Source: Flavihumibacter sp. ZG627 (GTDB lineage Bacteria; Bacteroidota; Bacteroidia; Chitinophagales; Chitinophagaceae). Taken from it: 64,000 nt of DNA. This document shows, in pieces, positions 53,916 through 62,819 of this stretch (the first letter of the stretch is position 1; every line of letters starts with the position of its first letter). Below the pieces are notes generated by a model, which did no database searches, was not told where the DNA came from, and saw only the letters and a program-made list of their open reading frames with translations. Where the stretch lies: assembly GCF_000814325.1 (NCBI RefSeq), contig NZ_JPHF01000003.1, positions 186,001 through 250,000 of the forward strand. Reading direction: 5' to 3'. A program made the translations under genes and the position numbers.

Positions 53916-55127
53916 ATGCAGCTTTCCGTTATCATCGTTAATTATAATGTCTGTTTTTTCCTGGAGCAGTGCCTCGCTACGGTAGAAGCTGCAGGTGAGG
54001 CGTTGGAGATGGAAGTGATTGTGGTTGACAATGCATCTACTGATGGTAGTATGGAGTACCTGCCTGCAAAGTTTCCCCGTGTTCAGTTCATTCGAAATGC
54101 CGGTAACCAGGGCTTTGCGAAAGCCAATAACCAGGCCTTGCAGATAGCGTGTGGCCAATACCTGCTGCTCCTGAATCCGGACACGCTGGTTACAGAGAAG
54201 GCCTTCAGAACGAGTATTGCTTTTTTTGAGAGTCACCCCGATGCAGGAGCTATCGGTATGCGGATGTTTGATGGGAGGGGTCATTTTCTTCCTGAGTCAA
54301 AGCGGGGTTTTCCCACCAGCATGAATGCTTTTTTCAGGCTGAGTGGACTATCAACGATCTTCCCGCGGAGTAGTTTTTTTTCAGGCTATTACCAGGGTCA
54401 TCTATCTGCAGAAACGGTGCAGGAGGTGGAAGTATTGGCGGGAGCATATATGATGTTGCGACGCGAGGTGTTCGAAAAGATCGGGCCACTTGATGAGCGC
54501 TTCTTCATGTATGGCGAAGACATTGACTGGAGCTATCGCATCCTAAGTGGCGGCTATATAAATTATTACCTTCCCAACCCGGGCATTATCCATTTCAAGG
54601 GAGAGAGCAGTAGCAAGGACCCTTCTTATATCCGGCATTTTTACCGTGCGATGCAATTATTTGTGGAGAAGCATTATGGAAAGCATTCTCGCTTATGGCA
54701 ATTGATGTTACAGCAGGCGATAAATATGCGGATGCTGATGGCCCGGGCCGGAATTCATAAGGGGCTTTTGAAAAAAGGGGTGGCAAGAAAGATCAGAGAG
54801 GAGGTGATGCAGTGGACGCTAGTGGGAGATGCGGACAGTATTAAAGAAGTGTTAGATGGCTTACCTGAGGGTACTGTGAAAGCAGCATTGCCTGTTCCCG
54901 GTGATCAGCGGCCTTCTGTGGATGGGCTTCAGCAACAAGCTGCCTATGGATTGGTGATATGCGCGGGTATGCGCTTTCCTATGTCGGCAGCGTTAGATTA
55001 TCTCCGTCGCTTATCAGGAGGGATGCCTGTTCGGTTTCATTGTATGGGAACAGGCAGTATGGTGGGAAGTGATGACAGGAACAGCAGCGGCCACGCCATT
55101 GGATTAAAAAGGGAACCGGTCGTATAA
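53916..55127 (+). CDS. GT2 glycosyltransferase (WbbL/rhamnosyltransferase-like) with C-terminal extension
   Basis: The N-terminal ~300 residues are a GT-A glycosyltransferase of family 2: VIIVNYNVCFFLEQCLATVE, VVDNASTDGSMEYL, GFAKANNQALQIACG, LLLNPDTLV (DxD position), and GAYMMLRREVFEKIGPLDERFFMYGEDIDWSYRI. These are as in rhamnosyl- and other cell-surface sugar transferases. Residues ~310-403 form an extra domain (GLVICAGMRFPMSAALDYLRR ... GSDDRNSSGHAIGL) seen in some Bacteroidota GT2 proteins and not needed for catalysis. The sugar is unknown. Confidence 0.9.
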   Translation: MQLSVIIVNYNVCFFLEQCLATVEAAGEALEMEVIVVDNASTDGSMEYLPAKFPRVQFIRNAGNQGFAKANNQALQIACGQYLLLLNPDTLVTEKAFRTSIAFFESHPDAGAIGMRMFDGRGHFLPESKRGFPTSMNAFFRLSGLSTIFPRSSFFSGYYQGHLSAETVQEVEVLAGAYMMLRREVFEKIGPLDERFFMYGEDIDWSYRILSGGYINYYLPNPGIIHFKGESSSKDPSYIRHFYRAMQLFVEKHYGKHSRLWQLMLQQAINMRMLMARAGIHKGLLKKGVARKIREEVMQWTLVGDADSIKEVLDGLPEGTVKAALPVPGDQRPSVDGLQQQAAYGLVICAGMRFPMSAALDYLRRLSGGMPVRFHCMGTGSMVGSDDRNSSGHAIGLKREPVV

Positions 55128-55132
55128 CCAAT

Positions 55133-55165
55133 TTGAGAATATTGGCATCCGTTTAACTACTTTTG
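55133..55165 (+). promoter_or_regulatory. Promoter of the GH3-like gene (-33 and -7 boxes)
   Basis: TTTG at 55133-55136 and TACTTTTG at 55158-55165, 21-bp spacer, close to the Bacteroidota consensus TTTG-N19-21-TAnnTTTG. The ATG is at 55197. Confidence 0.7.
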
Positions 55166-55196
55166 TCATTCACCCAAAAAGAGCGAAAAACGAGTA

Positions 55197-56726
55197 ATGA
55201 CGCTGATTGAGATTACCCTGCCTAAAACGATTGCCAAGGCACTTCATCTTCCGGCCAGTTCACCAAGGCGCCAGCAGTTGAAAGTGCTGAAGAAATTGTT
55301 GAAGAAGGCCAAATTAACCGAATTCGGTCAGCACTACCGGTTTGATGAGATCCTTATGAGTAAGCATATCGGGAAAAGATTCCAGCAGCTCGTTCCTACC
55401 CATGATTATAACGCCATTTACAAGCAGTGGTGGAACAAGACCCTGGAAGGCAAGCGTGATGTTTGCTGGCCGGGCAAGATCAAATACTATGCGCTTTCTT
55501 CGGGAACCTCAGAGAGTGCCAGTAAATATATTCCCGTTACAGAAGACCTCCTGAGTGGTAACCGAATGGTTATGATCAAGCAATTATTTTCTCTTCGTCA
55601 TTATGATGATATCCCCTTTGCTAATTTAAGGAAGGGCTGGCTGATGCTGGGAGGTAGCACCGAGCTTCAGCAGGGCAAAGGATATTATGCGGGCGACCTC
55701 AGTGGCATCACCGCCAAGAAAGTGCCCTTCTGGTTCACGCCGTTTTATAAGCCGGGAAAGAAGATCGCCAAGATGAGCGACTGGAATGATAAGATCGAAG
55801 AGATCGTGGAGCAGGCACCCAACTGGGACATAAGTTTTGTTGTGGGTGTACCGGCATGGATACAGATGTGCATGGAGAAGATCGTTGAGCGGTATAAGCT
55901 GGCCACAATCCATGATATCTGGCCTAACCTTTCTTTTTTTGTACATGGTGGCGTTTCTTTTGAACCTTATAAGAAGGGATTTGAAAAATTGCTTGCAAAG
56001 CCACTCACTTATATTGAAACCTATCTTGCTTCAGAAGGATTTATTGCCTACCAGGAAAGGCAGAATGCAAAGGGCATGAAGCTTTCCATCAATGATCATA
56101 TCTTTTTTGAATTCGTTCCTTTTGATGATAAGAATTTTGATTCTGATGGAAACCTGGTAGAGAACCCTACTACCTACATGATACATGAAGTGGAAGAGGG
56201 TCGTGATTATGCGATATTACTCAGCACTTCAGCAGGAGCCTGGCGTTACCTTATTGGTGATACCGTGCGTTTTGTTGATGCAGAAAGATGCGAGATCGTG
56301 ATAACGGGAAGAACAAAACATTTCCTGAGCCTTGTAGGAGAACATCTTAGTGTTGATAATATGAGCAAGGCTTTGCAACTGGCAACAGAGGAACTGAATG
56401 TTTCTATTCCTGAGTTCACTGTGGCTGGCGTTCCTCATGGCAGTTTTTTCGCCCATCACTGGTACGTTGCTTCAGATGACCATGTTGATGCAGCATTATT
56501 GCGTAATAAGATCGACCAGCACCTTAAAGAACTCAATGATGACTATGCAGTGGAGCGCGCCAGTGCTTTGAAAGAAGTATACCTCGATGTTCTGCCCGAG
56601 CAAACATTCATGGATTTTTTAGAGTCAAAGGGAAAGATAGGCGGTCAGCATAAATTTCCACGGGTGCTGAAAGGAAATATGCTGCAGGACTGGAAAGCTT
56701 TTCTCTCCAAAACAACCATATCATGA
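55197..56726 (+). CDS. GH3-family acyl-adenylate-forming protein
   Basis: A bacterial member of the GH3 (auxin-responsive GH3) family in the ANL superfamily, 509 aa. Recognised by YALSSGTSESASKYIPVTEDLL (ATP-binding P-loop-like motif), the central GGVSFEPYKKGFEKLL, YLASEGFIAYQ, YRLIGDTV-like WRYLIGDTVRFVDAERCEI and the ITGRTKHFLSLVGEHLSVDNM C-terminal hinge. Plant members join amino acids to carboxylic acids; the bacterial substrate is unknown. The downstream GNAT gene overlaps by four bases (ATGA). Confidence 0.93.
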   Translation: MTLIEITLPKTIAKALHLPASSPRRQQLKVLKKLLKKAKLTEFGQHYRFDEILMSKHIGKRFQQLVPTHDYNAIYKQWWNKTLEGKRDVCWPGKIKYYALSSGTSESASKYIPVTEDLLSGNRMVMIKQLFSLRHYDDIPFANLRKGWLMLGGSTELQQGKGYYAGDLSGITAKKVPFWFTPFYKPGKKIAKMSDWNDKIEEIVEQAPNWDISFVVGVPAWIQMCMEKIVERYKLATIHDIWPNLSFFVHGGVSFEPYKKGFEKLLAKPLTYIETYLASEGFIAYQERQNAKGMKLSINDHIFFEFVPFDDKNFDSDGNLVENPTTYMIHEVEEGRDYAILLSTSAGAWRYLIGDTVRFVDAERCEIVITGRTKHFLSLVGEHLSVDNMSKALQLATEELNVSIPEFTVAGVPHGSFFAHHWYVASDDHVDAALLRNKIDQHLKELNDDYAVERASALKEVYLDVLPEQTFMDFLESKGKIGGQHKFPRVLKGNMLQDWKAFLSKTTIS

Positions 56727-57178
56727 TCACTATACGCCAGGCAACAATTGATGATATCCCAACAGTTGCGTACCTGTTTGATAAATACCGTCAGTGGTAT
56801 AAACAGGCAGCAGACCTGGAGGGGGCAATTGATTTTTTACAATCACGCACTGAAAATGGAGAGTCCGTAATTCTGGTTGCGATGGAAGAGGGCGAGCAGA
56901 TAGGGTTCACCCAGTTATATCCTATATTTTCTTCCGTTTCTCTTAGTAAGGCATGGTTGCTGAACGATCTGTTTGTGATTGAATCACAAAGGGGAAAGGG
57001 TGTTGCCACAAAGCTGCTGGAGGCGGCCAAAAATGTTGGCATCAATACAGAATCAAAATGGCTGATGCTTCAAACCAGTGACTGGAACAGTGAAGCGCAG
57101 GCCTTGTATGAAAAGAATGGATGGGTTAGGGAGTCTGATTATTTCTATCGGTTTGACCTGCCTCAAAAGCCGCAATAA
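56723..57178 (+). CDS. GNAT-family N-acetyltransferase
   Basis: A 151-aa GNAT protein: motif A is seen in LLNDLFVIESQRGKGVATKLLEAAKNVGI (the R/Q-x-x-G-x-G/A pyrophosphate loop QRGKGVA), and motif B in LQTSDWNSEAQALYEKNGW. It overlaps the GH3-like stop (ATGA), so the two enzymes are coupled and may act on the same small molecule. The substrate is not evident. Confidence 0.92.
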   Translation: MITIRQATIDDIPTVAYLFDKYRQWYKQAADLEGAIDFLQSRTENGESVILVAMEEGEQIGFTQLYPIFSSVSLSKAWLLNDLFVIESQRGKGVATKLLEAAKNVGINTESKWLMLQTSDWNSEAQALYEKNGWVRESDYFYRFDLPQKPQ

Positions 57179-57184
57179 TCTATT

Positions 57185-58315
57185 TTAGAACCATCCCCTT
57201 TTGCGGAACAGCCATAGCATGTAAACTGGAATTAGAAGCATGAGCAGTACTGCGATATAGAATCCATTGTCGTTGTGGAGGTATGGTATCTTGTCGAAGT
57301 TCATTCCGAAAATTCCCCCGATAACAGTGGCTGGCGCCAGCACGCAGGTAACAATAGCCATTACTTTCATCACTTCATTCATACGCAGGTTTACATTGTT
57401 GATGTGGAGGTCCTGCATGGTGACCATGATATCACGATAGTTATCAACAAGGTCTTGTGCCTGCATAATATGATCGTAAACATCCTTGAAATATTTAGTA
57501 GTACGATCATCAAGCAGATCGCTTTCACTGCGGATGATACCACTTACAAGGTCGCGTACCGGGATGATATTACGTCTTAGTACGATAAGTTCTTTCCGGA
57601 GAGAGCTGATCCTCGCCAATGACCTGCTATTGCTGTTATGGATAACCTGTTCTTCCAGGTCTTCAATGCGGTCGCCCAGTTTTTCCATCACGGAGAAATA
57701 ATTATCAACGATCAGGTCGAGCATACTGTAGCAGAGGTAATCGGCAGAACGCTGCCGGATTTTTGAGCTGGCAAGTTTTAATTTTTCACGAAGCGGATTG
57801 AATACATCGCGTGAGGCATCTTCCTGGAAGGAGATAACAAAATCCTTTCCCAGTACAATGCTGATCTGTTCCTGTTCTACCGTGCCTGCATTATCATTAA
57901 AATAAAGCATATTCAAAAGGCAGAACAGAACGCCTTCCACCTCATCCATTTTGGGACGCTGGTTGATGCTTAGAATATCTTCAATGAGAAGCGGGTGAAT
58001 TTCATAATGGAGACAAACCGATTCAACGTCTGCTTTTCGAAGACCATCAACATTGATCCAACTGATTCTGTTACTATGGCGAAAACGATAGCAGGGTTCA
58101 ACAGCATTGAACTCGTGTTCTTCAAAATGCGAGGCGTCAAAATCATAAACATAGGCCCTTACCTCCCGGGCTTCTTCACGGTGGGGGATGATGGTGGGAT
58201 TAACATGAAGAATTTCCTTAGTTCTGGTGGTACCAAATAAGGTATTGAGGCCTAGCCTTCGCAGATAGCGTTTTGTTGGTTTGGTAATTACTTCTTCAAT
58301 TGTTTCCCTGATCAT
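57185..58315 (-). CDS. corA: CorA-family magnesium/cobalt transporter
   Basis: A 376-aa pentameric cation channel subunit: large cytoplasmic N-terminal domain, a long helix, and two C-terminal TM segments. The signature YGMN-like IFGMNFDKIP lies between them (GMN 337-339). It is longer at the N-terminus than E. coli CorA because of an extra ~40 residues (GTTRTKEILHVNPTII). It converges with the GNAT gene and is divergent from the LysE-type gene. Confidence 0.95.
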   Translation of the reverse strand: MIRETIEEVITKPTKRYLRRLGLNTLFGTTRTKEILHVNPTIIPHREEAREVRAYVYDFDASHFEEHEFNAVEPCYRFRHSNRISWINVDGLRKADVESVCLHYEIHPLLIEDILSINQRPKMDEVEGVLFCLLNMLYFNDNAGTVEQEQISIVLGKDFVISFQEDASRDVFNPLREKLKLASSKIRQRSADYLCYSMLDLIVDNYFSVMEKLGDRIEDLEEQVIHNSNSRSLARISSLRKELIVLRRNIIPVRDLVSGIIRSESDLLDDRTTKYFKDVYDHIMQAQDLVDNYRDIMVTMQDLHINNVNLRMNEVMKVMAIVTCVLAPATVIGGIFGMNFDKIPYLHNDNGFYIAVLLMLLIPVYMLWLFRKRGWF

Positions 58316-58404
58316 GGGATGAATTTACAAATTATGCTGTTGCTGTATCAGCATAAAGTTCGGTGGTTTGTTGGTATGGTTTATTTTTACGGCTACGAAA
58401 GGAT

Positions 58405-59046
58405 ATGACTGAAGCATTTATCAAAGGACTTGCATTGGGCTGCATACTTGCCCTGTCTGTAGGCCCTGTCATTTTTACCATTATAAAACAAAGCCTTAAT
58501 AATGGGAAAGAGGGGGGTATCAGTTTTGTTGCGGGCGTATGGGTGAGTGATATATTACTGGTATTTATCAGCAATGCATTTTCAGAATGGGTAAAGGCGT
58601 TGCTGGAGTATAAGCAGATGATAGGGTATATAGGCAGCTTCTTCCTGATAGGAATGGGATTATTTTATGTTTTTCTCAAGCGTGTGAAGTTGGCCACAGA
58701 GGCAGCGGGCATTGAGCAAAGATTCCGCAAGCGCGACATTGCCAGGATATTTACCTCGGGTTTCCTGATCAATACCCTCAATCCCAGTGTGATATTGTTC
58801 TGGCTGATCAATGCCACTGCTTTTGCGGTGACGCATACCTGGGCACAAAGGCTGGTGATATTTTTTACCTGCATGGGTGTTAATATAGTGGCAGATATAT
58901 TTAAAGTGCTGATGGCGGGAAAGCTTCGCAAAAAGCTTACCCTGCACAATCTTTCGCTGGTGAATAAAATATCGGGACTGATACTGGTTGGCTTTGGTGT
59001 AGCACTTCTCTGGGGAGTAGCCTTTCTTTCTGACAAAGTAGGATGA
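58405..59046 (+). CDS. LysE-family amino-acid exporter
   Basis: A six-helix exporter (213 aa from ATG 58405): MTEAFIKGLALGCILALSVGPVIFTIIKQSLNNGKEGGISF is the typical RhtB/LysE N-terminus, followed by FLINTLNPSVILFWLINAT, the second conserved block. I prefer this ATG to the 14-codon extension from 58363, which lacks family similarity. The exported amino acid is unknown. It is followed after 22 bp by an unknown exported protein. Confidence 0.92.
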   Translation: MTEAFIKGLALGCILALSVGPVIFTIIKQSLNNGKEGGISFVAGVWVSDILLVFISNAFSEWVKALLEYKQMIGYIGSFFLIGMGLFYVFLKRVKLATEAAGIEQRFRKRDIARIFTSGFLINTLNPSVILFWLINATAFAVTHTWAQRLVIFFTCMGVNIVADIFKVLMAGKLRKKLTLHNLSLVNKISGLILVGFGVALLWGVAFLSDKVG

Positions 59047-59068
59047 GCATATGGGTTAAAACAATACA

Positions 59069-59668
59069 ATGAGCAAAAAATTATTGATAGTATGGCTGAT
59101 GATGGGCAGCACCATCGTGTTGTTTGCACAGGAGCCTGCTAAGGAAGGAAGCCTTGGAAAGATGGAAGATTTCATATCACTGAAAAGACCTAATGGCCGG
59201 CATGTGGGATCTTACTTCAAGGGAAGTAAGATAGATTTTCAACATGTGAACGGACAGCGTATCAGCGGCTTCATTGAGAGTATGAGAAATGATTCTGTAT
59301 TTGTAAGGCAGTGGCAGGTGCAAACCTATATGACCTCATTGGGAACAACCCGTGTTGATACTGCGGGATACTATATTCATAAGTTGCATTACCAGGAGAT
59401 CTTCAGCATATTTCCCATGAAGAAAGAAAGCTTCCGCTATGTTCGTAATGGGAGCATCTTCATGATCGGGGCAGGAGGTTATGCTTTGTTGAATATAATT
59501 AACGGAGCCTATCTGGATGAACCCATTGATGCCCCTGCTAACCTGCGTTCACTGGGAACCGCAGTAGGGGTTTTTGCCGGAGGGTTCATACTTAACCGGC
59601 TTTATAAAAGCAAACAGAGAAAGGGTAAACAGTATAAGATCGTGTATGTAAAAATGACCGACAAATAG
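59069..59668 (+). CDS. Exported protein of unknown function
   Basis: A signal peptide (MSKKLLIVWLMMGSTIVLFAQ) is followed by about 110 residues of mixed, beta-rich sequence, then two hydrophobic segments (SIFMIGAGGYALLNIINGAYL, ~residues 131-151, and LGTAVGVFAGGFILNRLY, ~165-182) and a basic tail (KSKQRKGKQYK). I do not recognise a family. It may be a periplasmic or outer-membrane-associated protein. It sits between a LysE-type exporter and mtgA on the same strand. Confidence 0.7.
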   Translation: MSKKLLIVWLMMGSTIVLFAQEPAKEGSLGKMEDFISLKRPNGRHVGSYFKGSKIDFQHVNGQRISGFIESMRNDSVFVRQWQVQTYMTSLGTTRVDTAGYYIHKLHYQEIFSIFPMKKESFRYVRNGSIFMIGAGGYALLNIINGAYLDEPIDAPANLRSLGTAVGVFAGGFILNRLYKSKQRKGKQYKIVYVKMTDK

Positions 59669-59727
59669 GCGCTTTCATTTACTACTGGTTTTTTTATCTT
59701 GCGCACTTCTAAACATCAGGATCCTAC

Positions 59728-60426
59728 GTGAAAACAAAAGGCATAATACCACGCAGCTGGCGATTCATAAAAAGATTATTGCTCTTCCTCTTCATCTGGC
59801 AATTCTTCTATATCATCGTGCTTAAATGGATTGACCCGCCACTGACGATCACACAGATCGGCAACTGGTTTGGCGGGTATGGAATGAAGCGCGATTATGT
59901 TGATTACACTGAAATATCAAGGCATGCAAAGCTGGCGGTGATCGCTTCTGAAGACCAGAAGTTTCCGGTGCACTCGGGGTTCGACTGGAAGCAGATCGAG
60001 AAGGCTCTCGACCATAATGAACGTCGTCCCAACAAGATCCGCGGGGGCAGCACCATCAGCCAGCAGACAGCAAAGAATGTTTTTCTATGGCAGGGAAGAA
60101 GCTGGATAAGGAAGGCGATGGAAACCTATTTTACTTTCATGATAGAAAAAATATGGGGCAAGCGAAGAATCCTGGAAGTGTATCTCAATGTGATAGAGAT
60201 GGGCCCCGGTGTGTTTGGCATTGAAGCAGCAGCTCAATCCTATTATAAGAAATCAGCGGAATCATTAAATCGCTCAGAGGCTTCGAGAATAGCAGCCTGT
60301 CTTCCCAATCCAAAAAAGTTCTGTGTGAAGCCCGCTACTCCTTATGTAACTGCCCGAGGATTAGCCATCATGCGTAATATGAGCAATTTATCAACAGATG
60401 CGGGCATCAAATCAGTGATTGACTGA
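59728..60426 (+). CDS. mtgA: Monofunctional peptidoglycan transglycosylase MtgA
   Basis: A GT51 glycosyltransferase (232 aa) anchored by one N-terminal TM segment (LLLFLFIWQFFYIIVLKW). It polymerises lipid II into glycan strands. Motifs: AVIASEDQKFPVHSGFD (catalytic E), RGGSTISQQTAKNVFLW, GKRRILEVYLNVIEMGPGVFGIEAAAQSYY. The start is GTG at 59728 (MKTKGIIPRSWR), because no earlier ATG is in frame with family similarity. The stop is directly adjacent to that of the convergent GT39-type gene. Confidence 0.95.
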   Translation: MKTKGIIPRSWRFIKRLLLFLFIWQFFYIIVLKWIDPPLTITQIGNWFGGYGMKRDYVDYTEISRHAKLAVIASEDQKFPVHSGFDWKQIEKALDHNERRPNKIRGGSTISQQTAKNVFLWQGRSWIRKAMETYFTFMIEKIWGKRRILEVYLNVIEMGPGVFGIEAAAQSYYKKSAESLNRSEASRIAACLPNPKKFCVKPATPYVTARGLAIMRNMSNLSTDAGIKSVID

Positions 60427-62124
60427 TCATCTAACCCTAAGCTTAACCGAAGCACTGTTCTGGCTATACAAAAGCGGCAGTACAGTGCCAACACCGATCT
60501 TGGCGCGATAAAAACCCGGGGCAAGAGAAAGAGAATCATTACTGCTGCCATACCAGTTTCCTTCTTTATTGGTGAAGCGGAGGGGAAGCCGGGCAATCAT
60601 ACTATCCTTTCCAAATACGTCAAGCACAACTTCCAGAGGCCTTGTTCCGGTAAGCAGTGAATCGGCACTACTGGTGGGGAATACAGTAAAATTGAATGGT
60701 GAAAGTTTGCCATCTGTTATACTGAGATCATCTGAAATAGCCTGGAAGCGTAACCAGGAATTGCTTTGAAAGGTGGGGATGGCTTTTCCGTAAGTGAGAC
60801 CCTTTCTTGTTTCAATAGGAGTTGCATCAGGAAGTCTCTCCAGCAGCCGGTCCACAGTATAGGCAGTTTTTCCCTGCCATTCTTTTTCGATAGGCCAGAA
60901 ATTATAATTGTTACGCCGGTAGCGGGTAGTATTTAATCCGAAGCTGGTATCCCCGGTATAGAACCAGTATTTACTGGGGCGTTGATAGCTGTTCAGAAAA
61001 ACCACGGGCAGGCCGCCTGCTTTTTCTTTTATGGTGGTGGCCCAGGATGGATTACCATGCATCTCATCTTTGAAAACACTGGTCAGCGGTTCTATATCCG
61101 TTATCATATAGAGCCTTACCAATATGACAAGGGCAAGAGCCGGAGGCATCAGTTTATAGACCCAACGTGCATGTTTAGCCGAATCAGTAAGCCATGCATG
61201 GGAAATGATGAGGAGTGGAACAAGTGCCGGAACTGTCCAGTTAGCTTCCACGCGGCCTTTTAAAGTGCTGACCAGGAAAAATCCATAGATGCCCCATAAG
61301 CTGAATTGCAATGCTCTTGCGAACAGGTCTTTAGAACGAAATTGCCCTGCTGCATAGAGCAGGAGCCATCCGATAAGTGGGCCCGCAAGCAATATTTGTC
61401 CGGTAAGATAATCGAGGCTGAAGGCGAAACTGTATTCAGGTGCATTTCTTTCTTTGAGGTGGTACATCACCGAGGGGAAATCATGCGTGTATTGCCACCA
61501 GAGGTGGGGAGAGAAAAGCAGTGCCCCTACCACGGCAGCAACCCAGGCCTTCCATTGCAGAAAGAGTTTCGGGTTGCTCAGGAAGGTAAAGAATATGATA
61601 AGGACGCCATGGTATTTGCTATAGAGCATAAGCGCCATGATCAATCCAAGAAGTAGGGCATTGACAAGGGATGCCACTGCAAGAAAACGCCGGTACTGCC
61701 AGAAGAAAAGGGCTGTGAAAAAAGTGAGCGGAATATCAGGAACGGCGAGGATGCCTCCTATCTGCAGCACGCCCATTGAGAAGGCGATGGTATAGAAAAG
61801 TTTCTGCTGGTTCTTCAGCAGCATTTGGTGAATAAGAAAGAGTGTGGCGGTATTCATCAGGGCCATGAATAAACGAACACCCAGTTCGTTGGGGAAAAGC
61901 GCATAACCGGCCCTGATAAGTATGGCGATCATGGGCGGATGATCAAAATATCCCCAATCAGGATAACGGGAGAAAACCCAGTAATAGGCCTCATCATCCA
62001 GCAGTTCGGTGCCATAGCTTTGAAGCAGGTTCAGCAGGAGCCATGATGTATAGAACCATGTTTTTGGATGCTGCCGGATGGAATCCCTTATATCTTGTAG
62101 CATGTTGAAGATGATGTGCAGCAA
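60427..62124 (-). CDS. GT39-type membrane glycosyltransferase (ArnT/PMT-like)
   Basis: A polytopic enzyme (565 aa, about ten TM helices) of the dolichyl-phosphate-mannose-protein mannosyltransferase superfamily. The catalytic first loop reads LLDDEAYYWVFSRYPDWGYFDHPPMIAI with the D-E pair that binds the lipid-linked sugar. ArnT-like members transfer sugars such as aminoarabinose or mannose to lipid A or proteins. The acceptor and donor are unknown. A start seven codons later (62103, MLQDIRDSI) is possible. Confidence 0.88.
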   Translation of the reverse strand: MLHIIFNMLQDIRDSIRQHPKTWFYTSWLLLNLLQSYGTELLDDEAYYWVFSRYPDWGYFDHPPMIAILIRAGYALFPNELGVRLFMALMNTATLFLIHQMLLKNQQKLFYTIAFSMGVLQIGGILAVPDIPLTFFTALFFWQYRRFLAVASLVNALLLGLIMALMLYSKYHGVLIIFFTFLSNPKLFLQWKAWVAAVVGALLFSPHLWWQYTHDFPSVMYHLKERNAPEYSFAFSLDYLTGQILLAGPLIGWLLLYAAGQFRSKDLFARALQFSLWGIYGFFLVSTLKGRVEANWTVPALVPLLIISHAWLTDSAKHARWVYKLMPPALALVILVRLYMITDIEPLTSVFKDEMHGNPSWATTIKEKAGGLPVVFLNSYQRPSKYWFYTGDTSFGLNTTRYRRNNYNFWPIEKEWQGKTAYTVDRLLERLPDATPIETRKGLTYGKAIPTFQSNSWLRFQAISDDLSITDGKLSPFNFTVFPTSSADSLLTGTRPLEVVLDVFGKDSMIARLPLRFTNKEGNWYGSSNDSLSLAPGFYRAKIGVGTVLPLLYSQNSASVKLRVR

Positions 62125-62139
62125 AAGTAGTGTGGAAAC

Positions 62140-62709
62140 TCAAATAAGAAGGCGATTCACTGCTGCAATACCATTGGCGATACGATCGTGGTTGATTCCG
62201 CCAACAATATCCCAGGGAGTGTTTTGGTTCACCATCATATCGAGGTACATGTAAAATAGCTTCTGACGTGTTTCCTCACTTGGATATTCACGAAGTGCAT
62301 CGCGGGTCCAGGGCAGTTCTGTATTCGCGAGCAGATAACCATCATACTTACGTTCTGCGATCTGGTCGAGGATAAAGGAGTGGCATTTTCCAAAAACATA
62401 TTCGGACCAAACCTTCATCACCATCATGTCCGTATCTACAAAAAGAATTGCTTCTTTGGTGGTATCTCCTGATTTATTCAATGCGGTCTGTAATGCATGG
62501 GCATGTTCATCCTCCAATGCCAGCTGACCTTTGGCAATAGTGAGCAAGTCCTCATAGGTATAGTCCATTCCATTCTCAATCAAATACTCACGGGCATATT
62601 CAGGGCACCAGTCTGTAAGATAGTTATCTGCAAAATGGTCGGCAAGGGCTTTGCAGAGTGAGCTTTTACCAGTTGACTCAGGTCCTATGATCACGATTTT
62701 TTTAATCAT
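62140..62709 (-). CDS. NadR-like nicotinamide riboside kinase (AAA-type ATPase)
   Basis: A 189-aa kinase resembling the C-terminal ribosylnicotinamide kinase domain of NadR: Walker A GPESTGKSSL, CPEYAREYLIENG, and LFVDTDMMVMKVWSEYVFG. It lacks the N-terminal regulatory and adenylyltransferase domains of E. coli NadR. It lies just downstream of a pnuC transporter on the same strand, so the pair would take up nicotinamide riboside and phosphorylate it to NMN. Confidence 0.87.
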   Translation of the reverse strand: MIKKIVIIGPESTGKSSLCKALADHFADNYLTDWCPEYAREYLIENGMDYTYEDLLTIAKGQLALEDEHAHALQTALNKSGDTTKEAILFVDTDMMVMKVWSEYVFGKCHSFILDQIAERKYDGYLLANTELPWTRDALREYPSEETRQKLFYMYLDMMVNQNTPWDIVGGINHDRIANGIAAVNRLLI

Positions 62710-62819
62710 TTCGGAAAAATGAATATGAGAAGGACGTGTTGGGTAAAATTGAGAAAATCTCTAATAACTATTGTCATAGAAATTCAATTTTAAACGGCTG
62801 ACGAACAATCATATAAATA

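Noticed and set aside
62710-62819. Riboswitch near pnuC or thiL
   Set aside because: I found no TPP, FMN or NAD-type conserved core in the pnuC-kinase gap or in the leaders of pnuC, thiL and nadA.
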